Below, piece by piece: positions 8,658-17,921 of a stretch of 64,000 nucleotides of DNA. A model generated the notes under the pieces. It had not been told where the DNA came from, did not search any database, and saw only the letters and a list, made by a program, of their open reading frames with translations. The position numbers and the translations under genes are program-made. This DNA is from Streptomyces bathyalis. GTDB taxonomy: Bacteria > Actinomycetota > Actinomycetes > Streptomycetales > Streptomycetaceae. The stretch lies in the NCBI RefSeq assembly GCF_015910445.1, contig NZ_CP048882.1:372001-436000 (forward strand). Reading direction: 5' to 3'. Numbering within the stretch: position 1 is the first letter of the stretch; the number at the start of each line of letters is the position of its first letter.

Positions 8658-9499
8658 GCGGCCGCGCGCGTGATGAAGTCTTCGATGAGACCGGCGACCC
8701 GCTCAGGGTGTTCCTCTGCCGGGTAGTGCCCGCAGTTGTCGATGACGACGCCCGAGACATCGGACGCGATGTGGCGCATGGACGCTTCCACCGCGGTGGC
8801 CATGGCCATGTCTCCACCGATGGCGAGCGTGGGAATCTTCAGTGGCTGACGTGCCGTTCGGCGGTTGAGTTCCGCGTCCTCGCTCCCGGACCGGTAGTAG
8901 GCCAGTCCTACGCGGAGAGCGCCGGGGGCGAGGTAGGTCCGCTCGTATTCCTCGATGGCTTGGCTTGAGATTGCGGTACCGCCCGCAGTAAGCCTCCAGA
9001 ACAAGTTGAGGTGATCTCGCTCTTTCCCTCTGATCAAAAGCTCCGGGACATCGGGTACGGCGTGAAAGGCGTTGTGCCAGCGTGGATACCGACTGCTGAC
9101 CAGATCGGGCGGCACCGGACAGCCCGGCAGAAGTTCCTCTTCGATCACCAGGTGGCTCACCTTGTCCCGGTGGGCCGCAGCCAAAGCACTGGCGACGGAA
9201 CCGCCGAAGTCGTGACCGACGAGCGCGAAACGGCCGAGGTCCAGTTGCTCGGTCAATTCCGCGATGTCAGCAGCGAGGGTTTGCTTGTCGTAAGGGCCGA
9301 GCGGGCGGTCGGAGTCACCGAGTCCGCGCAGGTCGGGGGCGATGACGGTGTGGCTCCGGGCCAGGACCGGGATGACGTCGCGCCAGTGGTACCAGGTCAC
9401 CGGCCAACCGTGGAGCAGGACGACTGGATAGCCTTGCCCGACGATGACAGTGTTCAATGCGGTACCGCTCACGGATATTCGCTGATTCCGCATCAACAT
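8654..9499 (-). CDS. alpha/beta-fold hydrolase
   Basis: 281-residue cytoplasmic hydrolase of the epoxide-hydrolase/haloalkane-dehalogenase-like group. An HGWPVTWYHW oxyanion-hole motif lies near residue 32, the nucleophile elbow is GHDFGG (Asp nucleophile, near residue 101), and the catalytic His is in CGHYPAEEHPE near the C terminus. An Asp nucleophile favours epoxide hydrolase or dehalogenase chemistry over esterase. AAGGACA lies upstream of the ATG at 9499, which overlaps the end of the CGNR gene by 7 bases, so the two are translationally coupled. The natural substrate cannot be told from sequence. Confidence 0.88.
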   Translation of the reverse strand: MLMRNQRISVSGTALNTVIVGQGYPVVLLHGWPVTWYHWRDVIPVLARSHTVIAPDLRGLGDSDRPLGPYDKQTLAADIAELTEQLDLGRFALVGHDFGGSVASALAAAHRDKVSHLVIEEELLPGCPVPPDLVSSRYPRWHNAFHAVPDVPELLIRGKERDHLNLFWRLTAGGTAISSQAIEEYERTYLAPGALRVGLAYYRSGSEDAELNRRTARQPLKIPTLAIGGDMAMATAVEASMRHIASDVSGVVIDNCGHYPAEEHPERVAGLIEDFITRAAA

Positions 9500-10065
9500 G
9501 CGGTGTCCTTCTTTCTTCGTGCTCGGTGGGCGGCGACTTTGGCGCGATTGCCGCATTCCTTCATCGAGCACCAGCGTCGTGTGTGACCCTGTGACAGATC
9601 GAGATAGGGCATTCCGCAGTCGGTGGCCTCGCACGCTCGGAGAGACGTCGCTCGCGTACTGGTGACCAATTCGATGGCGTCTCTGGCGACAACTCCCAGG
9701 GCTGTCCCGACGTCGTCCCCGTCGCGTGTCTGCAAGGTGAAGGGTTCGTCCGCGCTCAGCTGTGGTGCCGGCGTGCGCCGACGAGCCCAGTCGTTGATCA
9801 CGCGTATGTCTGCTGCGGTGACCGGACGCTGCGTGATCCGGGCGAGCACGAGTCGGTAGATCACCTCGCGCAGCTCCCGAGCCTGCTGGAGGTCCCCGTC
9901 GGAGACACGCTTCTGAGGCCCGACGAGCTCTGCGCGGGCCAGCCACTCGGTCAACCGGGCGGCGCTCGTCAACCGCTCATCTCCACCAGCGAGGCGGCGG
10001 CCGACGGTCGCCACGAAGTCCGTGGACAGAGCGCCGGTGTAGAAGCGGAAGTCGGTCGTGTTCAC
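9493..10065 (-). CDS. CGNR zinc-finger (ABATE domain) regulator
   Basis: 190-residue protein with an N-terminal ABATE-type helical domain and a C-terminal CGNR zinc finger (C..C near YLDLSQGHTRRWCS, then CGNRAKVAAHRAR) that probably binds DNA. Such proteins are putative stress or metabolite regulators of poorly known function. The GTG at 10065 is preferred because a TACAAT -10 element ends 6 bases upstream, giving an apparently leaderless message; an in-frame ATG at 10101 lies inside the promoter. It is coupled to the alpha/beta hydrolase downstream, which it may control. Confidence 0.85.
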   Translation of the reverse strand: MNTTDFRFYTGALSTDFVATVGRRLAGGDERLTSAARLTEWLARAELVGPQKRVSDGDLQQARELREVIYRLVLARITQRPVTAADIRVINDWARRRTPAPQLSADEPFTLQTRDGDDVGTALGVVARDAIELVTSTRATSLRACEATDCGMPYLDLSQGHTRRWCSMKECGNRAKVAAHRARRKKDTAC

Positions 10066-10101
10066 GGGAGGATTGTAACTAGCTGAGACGGTTACATGCA
10101 A
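10063..10101 (-). promoter_or_regulatory. promoter for a leaderless CGNR-hydrolase transcript
   Basis: Minus strand: TTGCAT (10096-10101), 18-base spacer, TACAAT (10072-10077). The predicted start point coincides with the GTG codon at 10065-10063, so no ribosome site would be needed. TGTAAC and GTTACA arms (about 10092-10097 and 10074-10079) form an interrupted inverted repeat inside the promoter that could be an operator. Confidence 0.6.
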
Positions 10102-10644
10102 TCATGTGGCAGGTCAGGGGTCGCACGCCTATACCAGGACCCGCCGTCGAACCGGGCAGCCCCGGCAAGGCGGCCCGAACGCCCTCGATCGCGCCAAGGG
10201 TCGGCGCACTGAGGGTGGAGGTCGGCAGCGAAGGCAACAGGACCGCGGGGATGTCATGTACCGGGTCGGCCAGAAGGCTCGCGGTGTCTACCCTCGGACA
10301 CCGGATATGAGTCATCGCTCCTACCAGGGACGGTCTGGTCGCAGAGCAGCGGCAAATCTTGGTCCTGGCGGGGCAGTTGGCCTGGTTGCTGGCCCAGCAG
10401 ACGCGTGCGCAACCCCGAGGTCGGGAGGCCGGCGCGGAACGTGTTCTCACGAACAAGATGACACTTCCCTGCCACCTGCGGCAGCGCTCTGCGGCGCGCT
10501 CGGGAATGAAGCTTCCGGCTTCGCGATCAAGCTTCTCGGCGGTGCCCTGCTGAAGCCGAGCAGACGGAGGGACCGCGATCACTCGGCCCCCGCGAGCACC
10601 TCGCACTCCAGCAGACGCCCGCACCACCGTCTCTGTCAGAGCAG
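10066..10644. other. 579-base stretch without a convincing gene
   Basis: Beyond the promoter at its left end, I see only overlapping frames with arginine- and proline-rich translations typical of non-coding high-GC DNA. A minus-strand frame over 10079-10627 has a mildly protein-like segment (LLADPVHDIPAVLLPSL) that could be a decayed gene, but I cannot name it. Confidence 0.4.
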
Positions 10645-11103
10645 TCAGGATGAACTCGGAGAGACCTTTCGCACGAACGTGTCCGACGATGTCAACGCGG
10701 AGCCCGAGGCGTCGGTCACCTCAAGCTTGGCCAGCGGAAGCTGGTGCTCGGCGTCGAGGAGGACCGAGTGGGGTTCTCCCTCATCGAAGAGGTGGTCCTC
10801 GCCCCACTGCCTGAGAGCCACGATGATCTTGAAGAGCTCGCGGCCCTTCTCCGTGAGCGTGTACTGGTGGTAGGCCGTCCCGTCCGCGGCGGGGGCGACC
10901 TCCAGGATGCCTCTCGCAACGAGTTCGCGTAGCCGTGAAGCAAGGATGTTCCTGGCTGATCCGAGGCTGCGCTGGAACTCGCTGAACCTGGTGATCCCAT
11001 CGAAGGCGTCACGGACGATGAGCAAGGACCAGCGGTCACCGATCACGTCCACGGCCCTGGCCACGGGGCACTCTGCCCCTTCGTGACTCACGCGTGCAGC
11101 CAT
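10645..11103 (-). CDS. HxlR-family transcriptional regulator
   Basis: 152-residue winged-helix regulator. The HxlR signature C-P-V-A-R-A-x-D-V-I-G-D-R-W is at residues 12-25, followed by FSEFQRSLG and LTEKGREL. It is transcribed divergently from the nitrilase operon and is the obvious candidate to control it. AGGGGG precedes the ATG at 11103. The inverted repeat GGTTTCA-AAA-TGAAACC at 11196-11212 is a likely operator. HxlR members often sense electrophiles or small aromatic compounds, but the effector here is unknown. Confidence 0.92.
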   Translation of the reverse strand: MAARVSHEGAECPVARAVDVIGDRWSLLIVRDAFDGITRFSEFQRSLGSARNILASRLRELVARGILEVAPAADGTAYHQYTLTEKGRELFKIIVALRQWGEDHLFDEGEPHSVLLDAEHQLPLAKLEVTDASGSALTSSDTFVRKVSPSSS

Positions 11104-11155
11104 CTGCGCCCCCTGTCGCTCTCACCCAAGGCTCGAAGTTTCCCTCGACAACTGG

Positions 11156-11212
11156 TTGCAAGTCTAAACCAGCTCGTCTATCTTCCCGTGCATCAGGTTT
11201 CAAAATGAAACC
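11156..11212 (+). promoter_or_regulatory. promoter and operator of the nitrilase operon
   Basis: TTGCAA (11156-11161), 17-base spacer, TATCTT (11179-11184). The predicted start point near 11191 is followed at once by a perfect inverted repeat GGTTTCA-AAA-TGAAACC (11196-11212). A second, looser repeat CTGGTT...AACCAG spans 11152-11172 over the -35 region. Position between divergent hxlR and nitrilase genes supports repression by the HxlR protein. Confidence 0.6.
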
Positions 11213-11247
11213 GATCTGCGAGAGTTGCAGCGAGTCGAGGAGGAGCC

Positions 11248-12159
11248 ATGACGGAACAGCCAGAGGTCGACAGCGGCGCGAGGGTGAGCCCGGTGCGGGT
11301 CGCGGTGGTCCAGTTCGAGCCCCACGTCGGACTGGAGAACCTCAAGGCCAACGCCGCGGCTGTGGAGGAGCGGCTGACTGCCGCCGCAGACGACGGCGCC
11401 GGTCTGATCGTCCTGCCCGAACTGGCGACGACGGGCTACGTGTTCGAGAGCCGCGAAGAGGCGTTCGCCCATGCCGAGGCCGTTCCGGACGGCCGCACCG
11501 TGCAGACATTCGTCCGTCTGGCTGCCGAGCGGAACCTGTACATCGTGGGCTGCGTGGTCGAGCGGGACGGCGAAAGGCTCTACGACACCGCGGTCCTCGT
11601 CGGCCCGGACGGATACATCGGGCGCTACCGGAAGACCCACCTCTGGAACACGGAAAAGCTGTGGTTCACCCCCGGAGACGAGGGGTTCTCGGTCTTCGAC
11701 ACCCGGATCGGCCGGATAGGGCTACTGGTCTGCTGGGACATCTGGTTCCCGGAGACCGCCCGCATCGTCTCGCAGATGGGCGCGGACATCATCTGCATCC
11801 CGACCGGGTGGGTATGGACGCCGCCCCCTCTCTACGACTCGAGCGGCGTCTGTATGGCGGCTCACCTCACGATCACGGCGGCGCACGTCAACAACGTCTT
11901 CATCGCCACCGCCGACCGGATCGGCCAGGAGCGCGGGGCGGGCTTCATGGGGAACTCGCTCATCGCGGGCACGAACGGCTGGCCCGTGGACCGCATCGCC
12001 GGTCCGGACGAGGACACGATCATCTACGCGGACATCGACCTCTCCGAAACACGAACCGCTCCGATCTGGAACCAGCTCAACGACCTGCACCGTGACCGCC
12101 GCACCGACCTGTACGACCAGATGCTGGGCTACCGCGGCGCTGCTCCGCTGCCTCGGTGA
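11248..12159 (+). CDS. carbon-nitrogen hydrolase (nitrilase superfamily)
   Basis: 303-residue cytoplasmic enzyme that hydrolyses a nitrile, amide or N-carbamoyl bond. The catalytic triad is clear: Glu58 in LPELATTGY, Lys129 in YRKTHLW and Cys162 in LVCWDIWFPE. AGGAGGAG precedes the ATG. First gene of a four-gene operon (4-base gap to the membrane protein), followed by an amidase and a tautomerase. This suggests stepwise breakdown of a nitrogen compound, possibly nitrile or amide to acid with release of ammonia. The superfamily is certain; the nitrilase-versus-amidase choice is open. Confidence 0.92.
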   Translation: MTEQPEVDSGARVSPVRVAVVQFEPHVGLENLKANAAAVEERLTAAADDGAGLIVLPELATTGYVFESREEAFAHAEAVPDGRTVQTFVRLAAERNLYIVGCVVERDGERLYDTAVLVGPDGYIGRYRKTHLWNTEKLWFTPGDEGFSVFDTRIGRIGLLVCWDIWFPETARIVSQMGADIICIPTGWVWTPPPLYDSSGVCMAAHLTITAAHVNNVFIATADRIGQERGAGFMGNSLIAGTNGWPVDRIAGPDEDTIIYADIDLSETRTAPIWNQLNDLHRDRRTDLYDQMLGYRGAAPLPR

Positions 12160-12163
12160 CGTC

Positions 12164-13354
12164 ATGACAACAGTCCGCAGTACATGGAGCGCCTCCTCGA
12201 GGCGAAGGATCGTGCGCCCGCTCGCGTTGGCGGGCGGCATCCTGCTCATCGTCCTCGTTGCCTGGGTGCTCGCTTCCGGCACACGGGGCGCAGCAGCATC
12301 GTCATGGACGGGTGACTACAGCGATGCAGGCGGCTTGGCATCCTGGCTGATCACCTCTGTCACCGAGCCGCAGTTCTACGCGGTTGCCTCGGCGAGTGTC
12401 TGTCTGCTGCTGGGAGGTCTGTTCGCCCACCTGATGCACCGGAACTCGTGGCCGTGGCAGGGCTTCGTCCAGGCCTGCGGCACGGGGATCTGGCCATGGG
12501 TGGCGGGTAGCGCGTTGGCGAGCCTGCTGCTGAGTAATCTCGCTTGGGGCTGGACGCTGGCGCCGGGTGTGTGGCAGCCGCTCTTCGTGCCCCTCGTTTC
12601 CGCGGCGCCGGCGATCGTGGTTCTCTACGGTCCCGGCTGGAGCACAGGTCCCACCGCCGTTGTCTGCGGGGCAGCTCTGACACCTCCGGCCGCGATCCTC
12701 ACCGTGGAGTATGTCTGCAAGCCGTGGGACCTGCCCCCTGTTGTCGGTGCGACCACAGGGATGTGGGTCGGAGCCCTTGCCGCATTCTCGCTCTGCCGCC
12801 TGCTGCCCTGGATGCCCGCCCCCGGCGTGTGGCGCGAGGAGTCCGTTGACGATGTCAGCCCGGGAGCCGGGACCACATGGTCCCGGCTGTGGGTCCCTCG
12901 TCGTGCGTTGGCCGACTTCACCGAGGCACAGTTCTTCGGCAACGAGTGGGCGAGCGCCGCCATGATCCTCGGAGCCGTCGTCGCGCACGTCGTCAGCCCA
13001 TCGGCCCTGACGTACGGAACAGGTCTCTTCCTGGCGGTCCTCAGCAGCCAGGGGCTTACGGCGCTTGCCGGAGTGCTCATCTGGCGAAGGCGGTGGGACG
13101 CCCACGGCTTCTACCCCACCTTCGTGCCCGTCGTGTCGGTCGCACCAGCGACCGTGCTTGCCTACGGCGGGAGTGTCCAGGTCGTCGCAGCCGGCGCACT
13201 GCTCGGCGCGCTGATCGCTCCTCCGGTCGCCGCTGCGATCTCAGGACGGTTGCCCGACAGTTTCCACCCCTTCATCGGCAACGTGGCGTCGATGACCTTC
13301 TGCACCGCCCTGATCGTGCCGCTGCTCGGCCTCCTACCTGGATTCGCATCATGA
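12164..13354 (+). CDS. two-fold duplicated polytopic membrane protein, unknown family
   Basis: 396-residue protein with about ten hydrophobic segments. Two halves repeat: TEPQFYAVASASV (67-79) corresponds to TEAQFFGNEWASA (253-265), and FVPLVSAAPAIVVLYG (141-156) corresponds to FVPVVSVAPATVLAYG (319-334), with PP-A pairs at 174-176 and 353-355. A two-fold duplicated fold is typical of secondary transporters. It starts 4 bases after the nitrilase stop and overlaps the amidase start (ATGA), so it is fully coupled to these enzymes and is most simply the uptake or product-exchange carrier of the pathway. I do not recognise the family. Confidence 0.85.
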   Translation: MTTVRSTWSASSRRRIVRPLALAGGILLIVLVAWVLASGTRGAAASSWTGDYSDAGGLASWLITSVTEPQFYAVASASVCLLLGGLFAHLMHRNSWPWQGFVQACGTGIWPWVAGSALASLLLSNLAWGWTLAPGVWQPLFVPLVSAAPAIVVLYGPGWSTGPTAVVCGAALTPPAAILTVEYVCKPWDLPPVVGATTGMWVGALAAFSLCRLLPWMPAPGVWREESVDDVSPGAGTTWSRLWVPRRALADFTEAQFFGNEWASAAMILGAVVAHVVSPSALTYGTGLFLAVLSSQGLTALAGVLIWRRRWDAHGFYPTFVPVVSVAPATVLAYGGSVQVVAAGALLGALIAPPVAAAISGRLPDSFHPFIGNVASMTFCTALIVPLLGLLPGFAS

Positions 13355-14715
13355 ACCCAAATACCAATCCAAGTCCCACCATCAGTACCCTCGCGGGTGC
13401 CCTGCGCCGACACGAGACATCAGCCGCCGAACTGCTGGCGGAGAGCTTGCGCAGGATCCGCAAGGACAACCCGGTCCTGAACGCCTTTGCCGTCGTGGAC
13501 GAGGCCGGGGCCCGCGAGGCGGCACGAGCGGCGGACGAAGAGATGGCTGCGGGCATCGACCGTGGTCCTCTTCACGGTGTGCCTGTCGCCGTCAAGGACC
13601 TCATCGACGTGGCCGGATTGCCGACCACGTGCGGGTCGGCGACGTCCTTCGGCGCGACGGCGACCCGGGACGCCGAAGTCGTCAGGCGGCTGCGCAGGAG
13701 TGGCGCCGTCATCGTCGGAAAGACCACCCTTCACGAGTTCGCCTACGGCGCCACCGGCGATCGTTCCGTCCACGGCGCTTCACGCAACCCCCGTGATCCC
13801 AGCCGGATTTCCGGGGGCAGCAGTGGAGGCAGCGCGGTCGCGGTGGCCGCGGGCATGGTGCCGCTGTCGGTGGGCACGGACACCGCCGGATCCGTCCGGG
13901 TGCCCGCGGCGCTCTGTGGGGTCGTCGGGTTCAAGCCCGCCTACGACGCCGTTCCGACGGAGGGCGTGTACCCGCTGGCTCCGACGCTCGACCATGTGGG
14001 CCTCTTCGCCCAGACAACTGAAGACGTCCAACTCGGATACCAGGCACTAATCGACGGGTTCGCGGAATCCCGGCCGCGAGCCGAGGACGGCCTCACCGTC
14101 GGATGGATCCCGCCACGGGACATCGCGACGACCGACCCGCGCATGGAGGAACTCACACAGCAGGCCCTCGCGCGAGCCGGTTTCACCTTGTCCCCGGTTC
14201 ACGGGTTTCCTCGCGGGCATCGCGAACAGAGCCTGTTCAAGGTGTTCTCGACACTTCAGGGCCGGGAAGCGTTTCAGGTGCACGAGCATCACCTGGAGAA
14301 GGACCACGACCGAATCGACACCGAAGTCCTGGCACGGCTCCGTCGCGGCCGGGAAATCTCCAGCGCGCACTACGCCCGAGCCGAAGAGGCCCGTAGGGAA
14401 CTGCTCCAAACCGTAGCCCGGTTGCTGAGGACCCACAGCGTCCTGGCACTGCCGACGACTCCGATCGTGGCGCCCCCGCTGGACGCCCGCACCGTGCGCG
14501 TCGCCGAGACGAACCTTGAGGTGCGAACTGCCCTCCTATCCCTGACCAGCCCGTGGAACATGACCGGGATGCCGGCCATCAGTGTGCCCGCGGGCCAGAT
14601 CGACGGGCTCCCCGCTGCCGTTCAGCTCGTCACGGCACCCGACAACCTGCACCTGATGTTCGCGGTGGCGAAGACGCTGGAAGCGGCACAGAGGCCGCAG
14701 CCGAGTGCACCTTGA
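13351..14715 (+). CDS. amidase (amidase signature family)
   Basis: 454-residue amidase hydrolysing a carboxamide to acid and ammonia. The signature triad is visible: Lys82 (VAVKDLID), cis-Ser157 in GGSSGGSA, and nucleophile Ser181 in GTDTAGSVRVPA. Length is usual for the family. The ATG at 13351 shares bases with the preceding stop (ATGA). Together with the nitrilase it could convert a nitrile or diamide fully, or the two may act on successive amide bonds of one substrate. It lacks the GatA partners GatB/GatC nearby, so a tRNA amidotransferase role is unlikely. Confidence 0.93.
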   Translation: MNPNTNPSPTISTLAGALRRHETSAAELLAESLRRIRKDNPVLNAFAVVDEAGAREAARAADEEMAAGIDRGPLHGVPVAVKDLIDVAGLPTTCGSATSFGATATRDAEVVRRLRRSGAVIVGKTTLHEFAYGATGDRSVHGASRNPRDPSRISGGSSGGSAVAVAAGMVPLSVGTDTAGSVRVPAALCGVVGFKPAYDAVPTEGVYPLAPTLDHVGLFAQTTEDVQLGYQALIDGFAESRPRAEDGLTVGWIPPRDIATTDPRMEELTQQALARAGFTLSPVHGFPRGHREQSLFKVFSTLQGREAFQVHEHHLEKDHDRIDTEVLARLRRGREISSAHYARAEEARRELLQTVARLLRTHSVLALPTTPIVAPPLDARTVRVAETNLEVRTALLSLTSPWNMTGMPAISVPAGQIDGLPAAVQLVTAPDNLHLMFAVAKTLEAAQRPQPSAP

Positions 14716-14757
14716 TCACAGGACTTCTCCCGCTCACCACATCTCTGAAAGGGCATC

Positions 14758-15171
14758 ATGCCGTCCATCCAGATCGACCTGCCGCTGACCACCACGGCAG
14801 CTACCAAGCAGGCACTCGCGCAGCGCGTCGGTGCCATCTACGGGGAGATCATGCAGATCGGAAGGGATCTCCTCACCGTGTCCGTGCACGACCTCGGCGA
14901 AGGGGGCGTGTGGAGGCGCCACGATGCCGGCCCTCCGACCCCGTCCGCACTCATCATGTGTGACATCCGCAGGGGACGGCCTCCCGAGACAAGGGCGCAC
15001 CTGGCACAGTCCTTGATCGACGTGTGCGTGGAGATGTTCGAACTGGAAGCGTGCTGGGTGAAGGTCGAGTTCACCCAGCACGCGGGGGACGAGATGTACC
15101 ACCCCCACCTGGGAGGCTTCAACGCCGACTGGAACGCCGACGAACGGCCGGCCACGGCCAGTTCGACCTGA
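14758..15171 (+). CDS. tautomerase-superfamily enzyme
   Basis: 137-residue protein of the 4-oxalocrotonate tautomerase superfamily, long (two beta-alpha-beta units) form. The catalytic Pro follows the initiator Met. Numbering from that Pro, Arg70 and Arg73 (DIRRGRPPETR) fall where cis-3-chloroacrylic acid dehalogenase has its two substrate-binding arginines, but its His28, Tyr103 and Glu114 are not kept (Gly, Phe, Pro here). It probably isomerises or hydrates a small unsaturated carboxylate made by the amidase step. GAAAGGG precedes the ATG. Last gene of the operon, 42 bases after the amidase. Confidence 0.82.
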   Translation: MPSIQIDLPLTTTAATKQALAQRVGAIYGEIMQIGRDLLTVSVHDLGEGGVWRRHDAGPPTPSALIMCDIRRGRPPETRAHLAQSLIDVCVEMFELEACWVKVEFTQHAGDEMYHPHLGGFNADWNADERPATASST

Positions 15172-15516
15172 CAGCCGTTCCCCCGTGCGGCGTCGCCAGC
15201 TGGTGCGGTCCAGTCGCTGCATGACGCTGAGAGCCTCGCGCGAGAGCTGATCGGAGTCGCAGTTCAGCGACCTGTCTATCGCTCCGGCGCCGCATGCGAT
15301 CGCCTTGGCGAGGAAGCGTTCGGCTTTGCACCATGCGGCCGGTCGCCGTCGAGCATCTTGCGCCCCAACCAGGAGATCTCGGCCGGCCACGGGTGGGACT
15401 CGCGCGAGCCGCTCGGAGGGCCCGAGTCACTGGATGTGTATCTCACCGGACTCACGAGGCCCCCCGCACTCCTGCCGAGTGCATCGGCACGCGGGCACGA
15501 CCCGGCGGCGTGCGGC
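15172..15516. other. 345-base stretch without a convincing gene
   Basis: Lies between the tautomerase gene and the convergent hypothetical gene. I see no terminator hairpin and no frame with protein-like composition. Short minus-strand frames (for example EISWLGRKMLDGDRP near 15340-15375) may be a decayed gene end, not recognisable. Confidence 0.35.
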
Positions 15517-15957
15517 TCAGGGGCTCGGCCACAGGGTGACGCGGTCGGCGACCCAGTCCCACACCTCGGCCTGCTCGCTCCTGCCCCTTCCGCGGGGATC
15601 GAGGTGTGGCGCCCGGTCATGGAGCCACCGCGCCGTGGCCTCTGGGTCCGCAACGGAGACGGCGAGAAGATGCCACGGCGATCCGGGCCACAGCTCGACG
15701 CACACCACGGGACCGCCGGTCCGGAGGGCGACGAAGTCATCCTCCCGGTGGTGGCGGCGGGTGCCGACGTACAGCGCCCCCGAGATCCAGACGCCCCGGC
15801 GCGCGACTCCGCGCAGGGCACGCCACCAGTCACGCTCGACCCCTACGCGCCGTACCTCGGTGAGCGGCACGCGCACGTCGCGGTGCCGCGCTGCCGTCTT
15901 CTCCCACCAGGACAGTCGAACGACCAGGTCAGTGCCTCTGACGAGTAGCCGTGCCAT
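15517..15957 (-). CDS. conserved hypothetical protein
   Basis: 146-residue soluble protein beginning MARLLVRGTDLVVRLSWWEK, with alternating hydrophobic residues suggesting a beta-rich fold (LLVRG..LVVRLS, DVRVPLTEV, GPVVCVELWPG, LLAVSV) and a D-P-E-A-T helix near residue 104. I recall similar short streptomycete proteins with this start pattern; none has a known function to my knowledge. No clear operon partner. Composition and codon pattern support a real gene. Confidence 0.65.
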   Translation of the reverse strand: MARLLVRGTDLVVRLSWWEKTAARHRDVRVPLTEVRRVGVERDWWRALRGVARRGVWISGALYVGTRRHHREDDFVALRTGGPVVCVELWPGSPWHLLAVSVADPEATARWLHDRAPHLDPRGRGRSEQAEVWDWVADRVTLWPSP

Positions 15958-16016
15958 CGTGCGTCATCCCAACTCCGTGGCGATCGTCCGTACCGGGTTT
16001 CCGCCGGGACCGGCCT

Positions 16017-16199
16017 TCACTCCCCCACAATCGTCCGCGGCACGCAGCCCCCTGCACACCGGCCCCGGCCGTTTCTCCGGCTGGGGGTGGCCCCTCCTGT
16101 CGGCCCGGGCTCGGTCAGCAGCACGCCGCGGCTGTCGGCCGGCACGAACCAGCCGATCAGCACTGTCGCCGGCACGAAATACGTGATCTTCGCCCGCAC
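16017..16199 (-). pseudogene. truncated small membrane protein following dapB
   Basis: A GTG at 16199, 4 bases after the dapB stop, opens a frame with one hydrophobic segment (KITYFVPATVLIGWF) and then DSRGVLL. After about residue 32 the translation becomes Arg/Gly-rich and looks out of frame. I recall that streptomycete dapB is often followed by a small membrane protein starting in a similar way; here the C-terminal part seems lost by frameshift or deletion. It may still be expressed as a 60-residue protein. Confidence 0.4.
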
Positions 16200-16203
16200 T
16201 CCG

Positions 16204-17004
<801 letters not shown>

Positions 17005-17112
17005 TCAGGGCGGCCTCATACGACCCCGGACGACCGCCTCGTGCAGCCCGCCGGCCTGGTGGTCATGGGGCAGATTCCCGGTCCGTGGGGTCGGGGTCGG
17101 GGCTGGGGCGCG

Positions 17113-17892
17113 TCACCGGGGATCCTCGGTGTCGCGTGCGGCGGTCAGATGCTGTCGGGCGGATTGTTCGAGGTGGACGACGTCGCTGGCGACGGTCGCG
17201 AAGGTGAAGCCCTCGGCGATTCGCTGTGCGGCGCTCGCACCGTCCGGGTTGTGGATGCCGGCGGCGATTCCGGCGGTTGCGGCGGCCTCTCGTACGGTGA
17301 CCAGGGCGGTCTCGAACTCGCCGGCGACGGCCGGGTCGGTGGAGGAGGCGCCACCGATGGCCAGCCGCAGATCCGACGGTCCGACGTAGATGCCGTCGAG
17401 GCCCGGAGTGGCGCAGATTTCCTCGACGTTCGCGAGGCCGTTCGCGGTCTCGATCATGGCGAGGACGACGGTTTGGTCGTGGGCCTCCGCGGGGGCGGGC
17501 CCGATGCGCAGGCCGGAGCGCATCGGACCAAAGGAGCGGTTGCCGAGCGGGGGGTAGCGGACGGCGGCGACAGCGTCCGCGGCGTCCTGGCCGCTGTCGA
17601 CGAGGGGGACGATGACGCCCGTCGCGCCCGCGTCGAGCGCCCGGCCGATCGGCGCGGGGTCGTTGGCTTCGACGCGGACCATGCCCACGGCGGTACTGCC
17701 TTTGGTGTCGATCGCCATCAGGTTGTGGAGCATGCCCTGATAGCCGAAGAGTCCGTGCTGGGCGTCGAGGGCGATGTAGTCGTAGCCGACGCGTGCGAGA
17801 CGTTCGACTGCGACGGGCGCGTCGAGGAGCGACCAGTAGCCGATCAGCTGCCTGCGGGCGCGGAGGGCCGCGGCGAACTGGGCGGGATTCAT
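17113..17892 (-). CDS. HpcH/HpaI-type class II aldolase
   Basis: 259-residue aldolase cleaving 2-keto-3-deoxy sugar acids or 4-hydroxy-2-oxo acids to pyruvate and an aldehyde. Family motifs are visible: ALDAQHG (catalytic His) near residue 45, [17 protein letters not shown] (metal-binding Glu) near 149, and GIYVGPSDL (metal-binding Asp) near 170. AAGGTAG precedes the ATG at 17892. It follows the aldo/keto reductase gene by 29 bases, forming an operon divergent from the DUF1537 kinase operon. Together they point to acid-sugar catabolism. Confidence 0.9.
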   Translation of the reverse strand: MNPAQFAAALRARRQLIGYWSLLDAPVAVERLARVGYDYIALDAQHGLFGYQGMLHNLMAIDTKGSTAVGMVRVEANDPAPIGRALDAGATGVIVPLVDSGQDAADAVAAVRYPPLGNRSFGPMRSGLRIGPAPAEAHDQTVVLAMIETANGLANVEEICATPGLDGIYVGPSDLRLAIGGASSTDPAVAGEFETALVTVREAAATAGIAAGIHNPDGASAAQRIAEGFTFATVASDVVHLEQSARQHLTAARDTEDPR

Positions 17893-17921
17893 GAGGAGCG
17901 CTACCTTCTTTCTCTGTACGG

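Noticed and set aside
10079..10627. 182-residue minus-strand frame with a partly protein-like stretch
   Set aside because: No ribosome site, no motif, and no homologue I can name; kept only as a note in the gap description.
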